Notes under the pieces: generated by a model
Databases searched by the model: none
What the model was told of the DNA's origin: nothing
Seen by the model: only the letters and a program-made list of their open reading frames with translations
In this document: positions 45,077-55,702 of the stretch, in pieces
Numbering within the stretch: position 1 is the stretch's first letter
How the letters are laid out: every line of letters starts with the position of its first letter
Made by a program: the position numbers and the translations under genes
Assembly: GCF_013141695.1 (NCBI RefSeq)
Contig: NZ_WHNY01000036.1
Location: 86,742 to 150,741, forward strand
DNA from: Paenibacillus plantarum
GTDB lineage: Bacteria > Bacillota > Bacilli > Paenibacillales > NBRC-103111
DNA: 64,000 nucleotides
Direction of reading: 5' to 3'

Positions 45077-47590
45077 CTATATAAGCTCAAAGCTAGCTTC
45101 CTTCACCACTTGAGAGCTCGGTCCAACGTAGACTTTGAAGTCACCTGCTTCGGCTTCATAACGGCGGTTTGCCGTGTAGAACTTCAAATCCTCTTCCGTA
45201 ATGGTAAACTGAACTTCACTGCTTTCTCCCGGCTTCAATTCGATTTTCTCAAATCCCTTCAGTTCTTTCACAGGTCGCACAGTGCTTCCATACAGATCCT
45301 GGATGTAAAGTTGAACGATTTCTTCGCCAGCATAATCCCCCGTGTTGGTCACGATGACGCTTATGTTCAGCTTATCAGTCCGAGATAATTGAACTTTGTC
45401 CAGTTGGATATCTGAATAGGTGAAGGTTGTATAACTAAGTCCATATCCGAAGGGATACAGGGGTTCATTTGGCGTATCTAAATATTTAGAAACGAATTTC
45501 CTCGATTTATTCGCCTCGTTACGAGGCCTTCCCGTGTTGAAGTGATTGTAATACAAAGGTGACTGACCCACCTTATGAGGGAAGCACATTGTCAGTTTCC
45601 CGGAAGGGTTATAATCACCGAGCAATACATCCGCAATGGCGTTCCCCGCTTGCGAACCCAAGAACCAGGTTTCGACGATAGCATCCACATGACGATCGAA
45701 CCAATCCAAGACAAGGGGTCTGCCGTTGGTTAGCACCATAATCGTAGGTTTACCCAGGTTCACGATCGCCTCGGCCAGTTGCTGCTGAACATCAGGAAGC
45801 GTAATATCCGCGCGCGAAGCTGCTTCACCGGACATAGCGCTATTCTCGCCTAGAGCAAGAATAACCACATCAGCATTCTGCGCTAAAGCAACTGCTCTAT
45901 CCATACCGCCTTCTATGCTACTATTTACCCCACACCCTTCAGCATACAACAAATTCTCTGGATCGATTCCGCTCTCCATTAGACCTTGCAGTAGCGTAAC
46001 TGTATCATTGCCGTATTTTGAAAATTGCCAAGGTCCAAGCAAATCTTTACTGGCCGCAAATGGTCCGATAACAGCAATTTTCTTCTTCCTTGTGAGCGGA
46101 AGTACACCGTTATTTTTCAAAAGCACAATGGATTTCTGGGCAAGCTCGCGGCTCTTCTTCAAGTGATCTGAATGGAAATGATATTCAATTTCTTTTTCCG
46201 GTCTAATGTAGCGATAAGGATCATCCATGATGCCGATTTTGAATTTATACGTTAAAATACGCCGAACCGCCGCATCCAATTGCGCTTCCTTCACGACACC
46301 TTCCTCGACAAGCCGGGGGAGCCGATCGTAGTATAGTCTCGTCACCATTTCAATGTCCATCGTAGCGTCAATGGCCATTTTAGCAGCACCCTCGGCATCC
46401 TTGGCAGCACCATGAATTTGGATTTCGTCGATCGAGCCATAGTCGGAGATTAACATGCCGTCAAAACCAAGTTCATCCCTCAATATATCTTTCAATAGAT
46501 AACTACTACCAGCCACCGGAACTCCTTGATAAATGTTGAATGCGTTCATCACCGATCCAGCACCTGCCTCAAGTCCTGCTTGAAAAGGAGGCAAATATAC
46601 GTTGCGTAAGGTGCCTTCAGAAATATCTACCGTATTGTAATCTCTACCGCTCTCGGCTGCTCCATATGCAATGAAATGCTTCAAACAAGCAATCAACGTC
46701 TCTTCGCTGAACAAGCTGTCACCTTGAAATCCTTCGACCTGAGCCTTGGCAATGAGCGAGCCTAGATAAGGGTCTTCGCCCGCTCCTTCCACCACACGTC
46801 CCCAGCGGGCATCCCGGGTAACATCCACCATCGGGCCGTGATTATAGGTGATTCCGGAAGCGGTCGCTTCTTTGGACGCAATGGCACATGCTTGTTTGAT
46901 CGCTTCTAGATCCCAACTGCAGGACCACCCGAGAGGAACCGGAAATATCGTCTGATGCCCGTGAATAATATCAGCGTTAAAGAGCAGTGGAATCTTGTGT
47001 GGTGATTGTTCAACTGCAGTTTTTTGCAGCACAAACACGCGGCTGCTGTCAAAAGCACCCAGAATCGATCCAACCTTACCCTCCGCCACCAACTGCTCGG
47101 GAGGCGCAGAAGCTACATATGCGCCGAACGAGAAGTTGGAAGCGATGCATTGACTCATTTGTCCGAGTTTATCTTGAATACTCATTCTTCCAAGTAAGCT
47201 TTCGATTTCCCCATGAATTTCTTCATCAGTTCGCTGTGCAATACGATCTTTCCGATAAGGCGCAACGATTGCTATCAATTCTTCCGTAAAGGAGGATCCC
47301 TTTCCTCTTTCACCTTGAACTTCTTTCTCCCCAACGAAAGGCAGCTTCAACTTTCCGGTAAACGTATCTTTTGCAAATTGCAGCTCTATGAGGATCGGTT
47401 CCGGTGAATATTTGGTCTGTCCCACCGCTGTCAGACGATCTCCTTCAGCTTTGACTTCAACGATTTCAATTGGCATCCAATACGGTTCCACACTCATAGC
47501 GAGTTTAATACCATCATTCTCTTCCACATTAAAAACGATTTTCAATTTTAATTGATTCGTGATCACCTTGCAGTTCCATATACCAATCAT
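45077..47590 (-). CDS. GH3 beta-glucosidase/xylosidase-type enzyme with extra N-terminal domain
   Basis: An 837-residue intracellular enzyme without a signal peptide. Residues 1-100 are a beta-rich domain not usual in the family (WNCKVITNQLKLKIVFNV, then FTGKLKLPFVGEKE). The GH3 catalytic barrel follows with DVTRDARWGRVVEGAGEDPY, KHFIAYG and the nucleophile aspartate near residue 380 in GMLISDYGSI. A second alpha/beta domain and a C-terminal fibronectin-III-like domain (~740-837) complete it. It releases non-reducing-end sugars from imported oligosaccharides. ATG 47590 follows AGGGGG by eight bases. Sugar specificity cannot be read from sequence. Confidence 0.93.
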   Translation of the reverse strand: MIGIWNCKVITNQLKLKIVFNVEENDGIKLAMSVEPYWMPIEIVEVKAEGDRLTAVGQTKYSPEPILIELQFAKDTFTGKLKLPFVGEKEVQGERGKGSSFTEELIAIVAPYRKDRIAQRTDEEIHGEIESLLGRMSIQDKLGQMSQCIASNFSFGAYVASAPPEQLVAEGKVGSILGAFDSSRVFVLQKTAVEQSPHKIPLLFNADIIHGHQTIFPVPLGWSCSWDLEAIKQACAIASKEATASGITYNHGPMVDVTRDARWGRVVEGAGEDPYLGSLIAKAQVEGFQGDSLFSEETLIACLKHFIAYGAAESGRDYNTVDISEGTLRNVYLPPFQAGLEAGAGSVMNAFNIYQGVPVAGSSYLLKDILRDELGFDGMLISDYGSIDEIQIHGAAKDAEGAAKMAIDATMDIEMVTRLYYDRLPRLVEEGVVKEAQLDAAVRRILTYKFKIGIMDDPYRYIRPEKEIEYHFHSDHLKKSRELAQKSIVLLKNNGVLPLTRKKKIAVIGPFAASKDLLGPWQFSKYGNDTVTLLQGLMESGIDPENLLYAEGCGVNSSIEGGMDRAVALAQNADVVILALGENSAMSGEAASRADITLPDVQQQLAEAIVNLGKPTIMVLTNGRPLVLDWFDRHVDAIVETWFLGSQAGNAIADVLLGDYNPSGKLTMCFPHKVGQSPLYYNHFNTGRPRNEANKSRKFVSKYLDTPNEPLYPFGYGLSYTTFTYSDIQLDKVQLSRTDKLNISVIVTNTGDYAGEEIVQLYIQDLYGSTVRPVKELKGFEKIELKPGESSEVQFTITEEDLKFYTANRRYEAEAGDFKVYVGPSSQVVKEASFELI

Positions 47591-47674
47591 CTTCTTGTCC
47601 CCCTAGCATCCATTCGAATCTCCGACCCCCGCTTTGCACGTGCGAGCTTTACTACATCTTGAGAGAACAACGGT

Positions 47675-49021
47675 TTAATCAGCAAGTTTTTGAAAATTTG
47701 GTTTCTTATTCAGTGAATCCGATTCTTTGTTGATGGAAAGCTTGAACCATATCAGAATCCCGATGGAAAGTAAGCCTATCAGTAACATTAGTCCATACAA
47801 ATGCTGGTACGACGCTAGTATTTCTGTTTTTTTGTGCGTTTCGAGCAAGACCCCGCATACCGCTACAGAGATTGAACCGCCGCAAAACTGAATGAGCTGC
47901 ATTAGTCCCATTCCCGAGCCGATGTGGGCTTTAATCAAAATTCGCGACGTTTCATTGTTCAGCGACGCGAGCGTAGCCGAAAAGGCAGGTGAAAAACAAA
48001 TGTAACCTATGAGTGTAACAATGGGAGAAGCACTTAGCACAGTGCAAAATAAAAGCAATACAAAAACCATTACGGCGTGACCGATAAACAAGAAGAGCAA
48101 ATTGCCGTATCGATCGATCCATCGGCCGAAGTAGCGAGTCAAAAAAGCAGACAGTATGGCCCCTGGAGCTATCGTCACTCCGATTTTCATGGCCGAAAGG
48201 CTGAACACTTTCGCAAGCACCAGTGGCATCAGAAACAAATTGCCGAGATTTAACATTAAAATACAAAATCCTATGACAATGAGTTTGCGATAAGCTGTAC
48301 TCCTAAATAGATCAGGATTAATGAAAGTTTCTTTCCCTCTGCTCATATGCCAGGCATGAAGTAAGATCGAAAGACAAAAGACCGCTAGCCAAATGACGGA
48401 AACCTGTGTCACAGTTAGCAGCAAAGTAACCGCATTGACGACGGTTAAGGATGCACCCGGAATATCGAAGCGGAACCGTAAGGCGTTCTCCCTTGGAAGT
48501 AAGCTCAACAAAGCAGGCAGAATGACCAATACAAGGCACGTTACCGCGAATAGTCCGTTCCAACCGAAGTATGCATTGACTAGTCCCCCGATAATCGGAC
48601 CTAGTCCGAATGCCATCGCACTCCCTGCTGAAATCATAGCGATCGCCGAGCCGCGTCTTTCTTTCGGAATGTAGCGACTAACCAGTACCAGACCAAGACC
48701 TGCCATTACACCCGAGCCCATGGATTGAATAATTCGTGCCATCAAGAGTGTGTAGAAATCATTCGCGAAAAAGCCCAATAAGGATGAAAGGCCGAGCACC
48801 AAAAGGCCAACCGTTAGCAGCTTTCTCATTGGTACAACATCAGTTAGCCTGCTGTAAATAATAGTCGATAAGGCATAACCCAAGGAATAGCTCGAGATGA
48901 CCCAAGATCCTTGATCGGCGCTAATATGTAGATCGTTAATAATACTTGGGATTGAAACATTAAACATCGTTGTATTCATAACAACGATAAACAAACCAAT
49001 CGTCCAAACTGGCAACACCAT
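47675..49021 (-). CDS. MFS transporter, EmrB/QacA-like
   Basis: A 448-residue membrane protein with about 12-14 helices. Motif A-like SRLTDVVPMRKLL lies between helices 2 and 3 and motif C-like GLGPIIGGLVNAYFGW near residue 140, placing it among drug:H+ antiporters. Between two GH3 genes it may export sugars or toxic by-products instead; this is inference. The start at ATG 49021 lacks a good ribosome site, and an ATA just upstream is possible. It follows the second GH3 gene by about 60 bp. Confidence 0.88.
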   Translation of the reverse strand: MVLPVWTIGLFIVVMNTTMFNVSIPSIINDLHISADQGSWVISSYSLGYALSTIIYSRLTDVVPMRKLLTVGLLVLGLSSLLGFFANDFYTLLMARIIQSMGSGVMAGLGLVLVSRYIPKERRGSAIAMISAGSAMAFGLGPIIGGLVNAYFGWNGLFAVTCLVLVILPALLSLLPRENALRFRFDIPGASLTVVNAVTLLLTVTQVSVIWLAVFCLSILLHAWHMSRGKETFINPDLFRSTAYRKLIVIGFCILMLNLGNLFLMPLVLAKVFSLSAMKIGVTIAPGAILSAFLTRYFGRWIDRYGNLLFLFIGHAVMVFVLLLFCTVLSASPIVTLIGYICFSPAFSATLASLNNETSRILIKAHIGSGMGLMQLIQFCGGSISVAVCGVLLETHKKTEILASYQHLYGLMLLIGLLSIGILIWFKLSINKESDSLNKKPNFQKLAD

Positions 49022-49083
49022 TTTTTCGTTTATCTACTTTCGCATCCTTTGCTTTTCTATTTTCTTATCAAAGTCAGTGAAGT

Positions 49084-51333
49084 TTATACGTTCTCTTGTG
49101 CAGCAGATGCTTCGCTGAACCTGCTATGAATCTGATCTACCACTTCTTGCGGGTAGCCAAATGATTGCAGGGAGCTCAGTATAGTACGGATTGGCATGCC
49201 AAGAACGACAGGATACAGCGGGTTATCTTCATTTATTTTCATCTGGGACATTTGGGAAATTACGAACTGGACTTTATCCGCATAGCGGCCGTCTTTCAAC
49301 CATTCTTGAAGCGAGTGCAGCAGTGTTAACGGTTCTCTCAAATCTCCGGAAGATGTGAATACAACAGTCCCAAATAGACGGATATCACGGGAAGAAGCGC
49401 CGACGAGAATTTGGAATTCGCCGGATTCAACGGCAAACTTGCCAAGATGCTCAACGTAATGAGAGAAAGCGCGTTCATTCACTTCGATCTGTACGGACTT
49501 CGTTTCACCAGGAATAAGTTCAACTTTTGCAAAACCCTTCAGTTCCTTGTCCGCTTTCAATACAGTGGATTTCACATCACGCACATACACTTGCACGGCT
49601 TCTTTACCGGTACACTCACCAACGTTTTTCACATCCACCGTAATCTTCAGCACATCGCCGTCCTTTAAGCTGCTGCTGGAAAGACGCAGATTTGAGTACT
49701 CGAACTCGGTATAAGAAAGGCCGAAACCGAACGGATATTTCACATCCAGCTTCTTCGTATCGTAGTAACGGTACCCGACAAAGATGCCTTCAGAGTATTT
49801 CACTTGGTTAATATTGCCCGGGAATGACAGGTATGACGGGTTATGCTCCAATGCCAACGGGAACGTCTCCGTTAGTTTTCCTGACGGGTTTACCTCTCCG
49901 AACAAAATGTTTGCAATGGCCGAACCGCCAGCTTGTCCTGGCAACCACGCCTGCACAATCGCCTTTACCTGTGACTCATACGCACTGATATCTATCACAG
50001 AACCGCTATTTACAACAATGATCACGTTTGGATTGACTTTGGACACCGCATCAATCAGCCGCGTATGGCTGTGGGGAATGTTCAAGTCTTCACGGTCATA
50101 TCCTTCACTCTCAATTTTGACCGTTGTTCCGACGAAAATGATTACCGCATCTTGACCCGCTGCTAGCTCGCAAGCCTCCGTTAAAAGCTCATCGTTATCC
50201 GTCTCATCATAGCCTGCGCCGTAAACCGTGTGAGCGAATTTGGAAATTTCATCAAGAGGAATATCCAGCAGGGCCGGGTTCATATGAGAGCTGCCGCCGC
50301 CCTGGAAACGGGGTACTTCTGCGAACTTTCCTAATACTGCTACTTCAGCTTGCTTGACAAGAGGAAGAATGTAATCCTCGTTCTTAAGAAGCACAATCGC
50401 TTCTTCTGCCACTCTACGGGCAATTGCATGATGATGGTCCACATCAATCGATGGGACTTCTCTCTTATGCGCGAGTACCAAATGAATGACCTTCAGAATT
50501 CGGCGGACATGGTCGTCAAGCTGCTCAGCAGTAATCTGTTTGTTTCGATAAGCTTCCACTACTTCCGCATTACGGTGGCCTGGACCAGGCATTTCCAAAT
50601 CAAGACCGTATTGAACCGACGCCACCTTGTCTACAGCAGCTCCCCAGTCAGACATGACCAAACCTTCAAAGCCCCATTCTTGCTTCAGGAGGCCGTTCAA
50701 ATACTTATCGTTGTTCGCCATGTGTATACCATTTACTTTGTTATAGGAGCACATTATCGTCCACGGATTAGCCTCATTAATTACCATTTCAAATGGAAGC
50801 ATATAAAGCTCTCTTAAGGTCCGCTCGTCCACTTCAGAGCTGACAACCATTCGATTGGTTTCTTGTTCATTGGCTGCAAAATGCTTAATTGACGTCCCTA
50901 TGCCACCCTCTTGTACACCTTTCACAAAGGAAGCCCCGATTTTACCCGTTAAAAAAGGATCCTCCGAGAAATACTCAAAGTTGCGCCCGCCAAGCGGAGA
51001 ACGCTTGCCATTCATACCAGGTCCAAGAATAATTCCAACGTCGTAATATTGGCACTCCTCTGCAATCGCTACGCCCAACTCATGAATCAATGGCTCATTC
51101 CACGTAGCTGCCATCGCAGCCTCGATAGGAAAAGCCGTCGCAGGCTGTGTTTTCGAAAGCATCTCGCCTGGCTCACTGGCAGTCGTGAGTCTCACACCGT
51201 GGGGTCCGTCGGTCAGTATTATAGAAGGAATATTCAACCGTTCAATCGCTTGTGTACGCCATGACGAGGCGCCGGCCAGCAAGCTGATTTTCTCTTCAAC
51301 CGTCATTTTACCTATCAGTTCTTCAATGTTCAT
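49084..51333 (-). CDS. GH3 beta-glucosidase-type enzyme
   Basis: A 749-residue GH3 enzyme of the fungal/bacterial beta-glucosidase layout: catalytic barrel (1-~300) with TDGPHGVRL, GRNFEYFSEDP and KHFAANEQETNR; nucleophile aspartate 229 in GLVMSDWGA; alpha/beta sandwich (~310-500) with QGGGSSHMNP; fibronectin-III-like domain (~540-640); and an extra C-terminal helical tail (~650-749). No signal peptide, so cytosolic. ATG 51333 follows GGAG. It follows the sulfatase by about 47 bp and is probably co-transcribed with it. Confidence 0.94.
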   Translation of the reverse strand: MNIEELIGKMTVEEKISLLAGASSWRTQAIERLNIPSIILTDGPHGVRLTTASEPGEMLSKTQPATAFPIEAAMAATWNEPLIHELGVAIAEECQYYDVGIILGPGMNGKRSPLGGRNFEYFSEDPFLTGKIGASFVKGVQEGGIGTSIKHFAANEQETNRMVVSSEVDERTLRELYMLPFEMVINEANPWTIMCSYNKVNGIHMANNDKYLNGLLKQEWGFEGLVMSDWGAAVDKVASVQYGLDLEMPGPGHRNAEVVEAYRNKQITAEQLDDHVRRILKVIHLVLAHKREVPSIDVDHHHAIARRVAEEAIVLLKNEDYILPLVKQAEVAVLGKFAEVPRFQGGGSSHMNPALLDIPLDEISKFAHTVYGAGYDETDNDELLTEACELAAGQDAVIIFVGTTVKIESEGYDREDLNIPHSHTRLIDAVSKVNPNVIIVVNSGSVIDISAYESQVKAIVQAWLPGQAGGSAIANILFGEVNPSGKLTETFPLALEHNPSYLSFPGNINQVKYSEGIFVGYRYYDTKKLDVKYPFGFGLSYTEFEYSNLRLSSSSLKDGDVLKITVDVKNVGECTGKEAVQVYVRDVKSTVLKADKELKGFAKVELIPGETKSVQIEVNERAFSHYVEHLGKFAVESGEFQILVGASSRDIRLFGTVVFTSSGDLREPLTLLHSLQEWLKDGRYADKVQFVISQMSQMKINEDNPLYPVVLGMPIRTILSSLQSFGYPQEVVDQIHSRFSEASAAQENV

Positions 51334-51379
51334 CTGTTCTCCTCGAAGAATTTATTTAAAGTATAAAGATAGCTCTAGC

Positions 51380-52831
51380 TTATATGCCTAATCGAACATA
51401 CTGCTCTGGCGGAGCTTCATTTGCTTCCATAAGCTGCTTGAGCATTCGGATCATGTTTGTTTCGATATGCTGATCTTGGATAGGATGTTTCTGAAACGGA
51501 TCCTCGGTAACGTCAAATAGCAATGTACCTAATGAGTGGAAATGGCTATACCCGGCTGCCTTGACCTTCAACGTTTGTATCCCCTTCGTAAAAGAGAACG
51601 GCTTTTGTAAACTGATCTCCTGCAGCTCTTTCAATGAGAACCTGCTGCGCATATGAGTCGGCATCAGCGTGTAGTTGTATAACGGCGTGTTATCCTTAGA
51701 AACCGGAGCCCGCATATAGACGTAGCGGCCATCTGTCACATTCACATGTGCGCCGTGCAATCCGTACAGAGCGACCTCTCGTACCCTAAGGTCACTGGCT
51801 ATCGTTTCCTTAAGAACCTTCCCATGCATATCCTCAGGAATGTCCAGTCCAAAAAATTCAAGCAGAGTTGGAGCTAAATCGATGGTCTGCACCAAGCTGT
51901 TCCTGCGTTCATTGCATTTTCCGCTTCGAGGGTCCCATATAAAAAGTGGCATATGGGCAATCTCGTTATAGAACGGCATGATCGTTTTGGCCCACCAATC
52001 ATGTTCCCCAAGCAAATACCCATGGTCAGTATTGACAATCAGCATCGTGTCCTTCCACAAGTCCAATTCATCCATGGTATCCAGCACTTTGCCGAGATAG
52101 TGGTCGCACATGCTGACCAGGGCTGCATATTCAAAACGGACGTGTTCGATTTCTTCCTTGGTTTCGTTTACTGGACCGTAAGGCGGCCAATCAAAATGTT
52201 TTCCCTCGTACTTATGCGGATATAAATCACGGTATTTTTGCGGCGCATAAAAAGGCTCGTGTGGGTCAAATGTTTCTATCTGTACGAACCATCGGTCATC
52301 CCTATGATTCGTCCGTATAAATTCCAAGCCCTTCTCCATCGTTTGCGCTTGCGGAAAATCCTGCTCTTCCCGAATATATTTACGGTTCACCCAATCTTGC
52401 CGGATCAACGGGTTCATTTGCTTCATGGCGGCCATCTGCGGATCGGCAACCTCACCTTTCCATGGATCGCCTTCCTGCCCGCGAATCAGTTCATATGAGC
52501 TGTATCGGGTGTGATAGGTGCCTCCGCCATCTTCCCAGTAGTGTTGGTGATCGGTCACCAAATGCGAGTAAACACCATTCTTCTTGAGCAACTCTGGCAT
52601 GGAGTCGTCAAATGGTTCTATCGGGCCCCAACTGCGGTGAAGAAAGTTGTATCGTCCCGTATGAATCTCCCGCCGCGCAGGCATACAAGGCATACTTCCC
52701 ACATAGGCCTGGTCAAAAACAACAGTTTTCTCGGCCAGCCTTGCAAAATTCGGGGCATGAACCCAATCGCTTCCATAAGGAGGAAGCATGTGTCTGTTTA
52801 ACGTATCAAACATAAGCATAATCGCCTTCAT
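51380..52831 (-). CDS. Sulfatase (formylglycine type)
   Basis: A 483-residue type I sulfatase. The active-site signature CMPAR (Cys49, then P51 and R53, in the context SMPCMPARRE) is the CxPxR motif whose cysteine is oxidised to formylglycine. Metal-binding residues are visible in MFDTLNRHM and NTDHGYLLGEHDWW. No signal peptide, so it acts in the cytosol on imported sulfated (or phosphonate-like) sugars. A formylglycine-generating enzyme is not in the window. It is between the YesM-like kinase gene and a GH3 gene, in the same direction. ATG 52831 follows GGAGAGG. Confidence 0.92.
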   Translation of the reverse strand: MKAIMLMFDTLNRHMLPPYGSDWVHAPNFARLAEKTVVFDQAYVGSMPCMPARREIHTGRYNFLHRSWGPIEPFDDSMPELLKKNGVYSHLVTDHQHYWEDGGGTYHTRYSSYELIRGQEGDPWKGEVADPQMAAMKQMNPLIRQDWVNRKYIREEQDFPQAQTMEKGLEFIRTNHRDDRWFVQIETFDPHEPFYAPQKYRDLYPHKYEGKHFDWPPYGPVNETKEEIEHVRFEYAALVSMCDHYLGKVLDTMDELDLWKDTMLIVNTDHGYLLGEHDWWAKTIMPFYNEIAHMPLFIWDPRSGKCNERRNSLVQTIDLAPTLLEFFGLDIPEDMHGKVLKETIASDLRVREVALYGLHGAHVNVTDGRYVYMRAPVSKDNTPLYNYTLMPTHMRSRFSLKELQEISLQKPFSFTKGIQTLKVKAAGYSHFHSLGTLLFDVTEDPFQKHPIQDQHIETNMIRMLKQLMEANEAPPEQYVRLGI

Positions 52832-52857
52832 TTCATATCCTCTCCTTCAAAAAATGT

Positions 52858-54684
52858 CTATTTGTCCGAATGTATCTGGAGCATATTTAATGGCAACCGA
52901 ATAGAAACGACCGTGCCGCGGCTTTCGAATGAATCCATGCGCACCCCATATTGACTTCCATACTGCAAAACAATCCTGGCGTGTACATTAGCAATACCAA
53001 GTGACTGTTGTCTCCCATACCCGAGTTGGGCATTTTCTGAGAGCTGGGTCAGCATACTCTTGATTTCCGCCAGACGGTCAGGACGAATACCCGGCCCGTT
53101 ATCCGCTACTTCAATCACTAGATCGGTTAGATCGTTAAATGCATTAACAATAATACTGCCTTTTCCTGCTTTAGGTTCTATTGCATATTTCACCGCATTC
53201 TCAACAAGTGGTTGGATAATCAACTTAGGGATCAAGCATTTCATAAATTGATCATTTAGGCTGAATTGACTACGAAATGTTCCTGGGAATCGAACATGAA
53301 TTATCGATAAATAATGCTTCAACTGCGTTAACTCATCTTCCAACTTCACCATCGAATCCGTATCTTTAGCGGTATATCTGTAAAAGTCGGCCAAACTGCG
53401 GGCCATATTAACGATTTCCGGCATATCCTCCAAATAAGCCATACTTTTGATTATGTCGAGCGAGTTGTACAAAAAATGCGGATTAATTTGGGTTTGCAGT
53501 GCTTTGACCATCGCTTCCTTTTCCCTAAGCTGAAGACTGACTTCCTTGTACTTCAAGGTACTGACGGTTTCAATCAGTTCTTGAATTTGATCAACCATCA
53601 TATTGAAGCTTCGATTTAAATACTGAAATTCGTCATGGCCAGACACATAGACTGCACGGACGTTCAGGTCTCCTCGCTCCACATTGCTCATGACTTTACT
53701 AAGATGAAGAATGGGCCTGACAAAAATCGATGACAAGAATGGTACGGTCAACACAATCCCCAAGGCTATTATCAGAAATGCGGCTATCATGGCATTCGGG
53801 GTATTCTTTGTTGCTGATGCCATCTCGGCAAAGGGGACCGTCGAAACGAAGCTCCACCCAGTCGTTTCCGATTTCGTAACGGCTACCAGGGTTTTCCGAC
53901 CTTCCCACTCTTGAATCGAAGCACTTTCGTTAACCGAAAGATCCAGCTTCCCCAATTCCGTCAACTTGCGATCTACGCCAAGCCAGCTGTATTCCGGATA
54001 ATAAACAATCGAATCCTCTTCGGATATGATGAAGAATCGGCCTTTTGGAGCGAGCGCTGCCTTTTCGAACGTGCGGTTGATTTCATCCAAATAAAAGTCT
54101 ATGACCAACTTCCCTAGAAAATCCATGTTTTCAATGCTATAGATGGGCAGCTCTAAGGACAGCACGCGCACGTCGCCGGTGATGTATTTCACAGTATGCG
54201 TGGGGATCACTACGGTCTTCTCCTGAAAGCCGTCATAGCTCCAAGGCTCATCGTTAAAAACCTCTTCCGAAGTTAAGGACAAGTTCGACATCGCCAACGT
54301 TCGACCATCTGGGGTTAGCAGGAACATACCGGCAATTTCCGGATAGTTGAGCGCCACAGATCTTCTCAGGACGTTTTGAACGTCTACTTTTTCCTTCAAG
54401 GAATGGGATTGGCCTTGTTTCATCCACTGTTGAATGAGCTCGTCTTTCGCCACAGATGACGTCGACTTTCCCAACTGGTAAATGTAAAAATCAATATGAT
54501 GATTCAGCCGGAGTGTGGCCTCCTGGGAAATTCGATAAAAGTCCCGTTTGATCCCACCGCTGTAGTAAGTGTAAGACAGAAATCCCATCAATAAGATGGT
54601 GAGCAAGCCTAGGAAAAGAAAGGCAAACGTTAACTTCGCTTTGATCGAGAAACGAAAATGGAAATCGGCAAAAGTTTTTCTCAT
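52858..54684 (-). CDS. YesM-type sensor histidine kinase
   Basis: About 608 residues. Two membrane helices (about 20-40 and 285-310) flank an extracellular Cache-like domain; HAMP follows; then the HisK family core with QINPHFLYNSLDIIKSM (phospho-His in HFLYN) and ATPase motifs VENAVKYAIEP, VADNGPGI and GYGRQQSLGIANVHARI. ATG 54684 lies four bases after the stop of the response-regulator gene and suggests coupling; in-frame upstream starts exist at 54717 and 54792 but overlap the regulator more. It pairs with the YesN-type regulator and likely senses a sugar to control this locus. Confidence 0.92.
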   Translation of the reverse strand: MRKTFADFHFRFSIKAKLTFAFLFLGLLTILLMGFLSYTYYSGGIKRDFYRISQEATLRLNHHIDFYIYQLGKSTSSVAKDELIQQWMKQGQSHSLKEKVDVQNVLRRSVALNYPEIAGMFLLTPDGRTLAMSNLSLTSEEVFNDEPWSYDGFQEKTVVIPTHTVKYITGDVRVLSLELPIYSIENMDFLGKLVIDFYLDEINRTFEKAALAPKGRFFIISEEDSIVYYPEYSWLGVDRKLTELGKLDLSVNESASIQEWEGRKTLVAVTKSETTGWSFVSTVPFAEMASATKNTPNAMIAAFLIIALGIVLTVPFLSSIFVRPILHLSKVMSNVERGDLNVRAVYVSGHDEFQYLNRSFNMMVDQIQELIETVSTLKYKEVSLQLREKEAMVKALQTQINPHFLYNSLDIIKSMAYLEDMPEIVNMARSLADFYRYTAKDTDSMVKLEDELTQLKHYLSIIHVRFPGTFRSQFSLNDQFMKCLIPKLIIQPLVENAVKYAIEPKAGKGSIIVNAFNDLTDLVIEVADNGPGIRPDRLAEIKSMLTQLSENAQLGYGRQQSLGIANVHARIVLQYGSQYGVRMDSFESRGTVVSIRLPLNMLQIHSDK

Positions 54685-54688
54685 ACGT

Positions 54689-55702
54689 TTATACACCCAT
54701 CGATTTTCTGTATTCATTGGGGGATTGTCCCGTATTCTGTTTAAATACACGATTGAAGTGCGGCAGAGAATTAAAGCCGACTGATTCAGCAATTTCGTAG
54801 ATCCTCAGATTACCTTCGATTAATAGAAGCTTGGCCTGCTGGATCCGGAGCGCAGTTAAATAGTTGATAAAGGTTTGCCCTGTATACTTTTTAAACAACA
54901 GGCTAAATTGGGAAACACTGATATGAAACCGATTGGTCATTTCCGTAATAGACAAATCTTCAGCATAATGGGCCTGCAGGAACTCACATGCTTTACGGAC
55001 GAGCTGGCGCATATCAATGTTGAATATCGTGTTATAATACTGAATCCAGTGTTGCGTCAAAGTATGAAAGTACTGGGTGACCTGCTCCTGCTTAAATCGA
55101 GAAATCTCCATACGAGTGAAAGAGGGCTCCATACCTTGAATCAAGTCATTGAATTTTCCGGAGAACGTTTTGAGTACTATCATTTTTTCGCTTTCCTGCA
55201 ATGTAGAAGTGCCAATAATTTGCTGAACAATATCGGCTTGTTCCTTAAACACATTCTGAGGATCCATATCGGTGATTTTGTCAAAAAACTGCTGAATGCT
55301 CAGGAAATATTGTCTCAAATTTATGAATTGCGCTATTCCCTCACGCGCGTTCTGCAAGGCTTTGTTTAGCTCCTCCTCCATCACGGGCTTGAGCAAAAAA
55401 TCACTGACGTTATAACGCAACGCTTGCCGTGCATATTCGAATTCACTGTACCCCGTCACAATAACCGTAATGATCGGCAATCGTCTCTCGTGAATTTCAC
55501 GAACCAGCCAGAGACCGTCCTGAATAGGCATCATGATGTCGGTGATAACGATAGAGGGCCACACCGTATATATCATCTGCAGTGCCTCTTCCCCATTTCC
55601 CACTTCGGCCACAACTTCGTATTCGCTTCCCATCTGCTCCACCATTTTGGCGATGGCACCGCGTATCCAATGCTCATCCTCAACAATCATGACCTGATAC
55701 AT
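54689..55702 (-). CDS. YesN-type response regulator with AraC output domain
   Basis: A 337-residue regulator. The receiver domain has EDE at 8-10, the phosphoacceptor Asp55 in VITDIMMP and the KPV lysine near residue 103; a helical linker follows, then a C-terminal AraC domain (~235-337) with LSITEMTNRFHISVSQFSLLF split over the first helix-turn-helix and AESVGFNSLPHFNRVFKQ in the second. ATG 55702 lies nine bases after GGTGG. It is followed immediately by its kinase gene. It likely activates the importer, sulfatase and GH3 genes around it. Confidence 0.94.
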   Translation of the reverse strand: MYQVMIVEDEHWIRGAIAKMVEQMGSEYEVVAEVGNGEEALQMIYTVWPSIVITDIMMPIQDGLWLVREIHERRLPIITVIVTGYSEFEYARQALRYNVSDFLLKPVMEEELNKALQNAREGIAQFINLRQYFLSIQQFFDKITDMDPQNVFKEQADIVQQIIGTSTLQESEKMIVLKTFSGKFNDLIQGMEPSFTRMEISRFKQEQVTQYFHTLTQHWIQYYNTIFNIDMRQLVRKACEFLQAHYAEDLSITEMTNRFHISVSQFSLLFKKYTGQTFINYLTALRIQQAKLLLIEGNLRIYEIAESVGFNSLPHFNRVFKQNTGQSPNEYRKSMGV

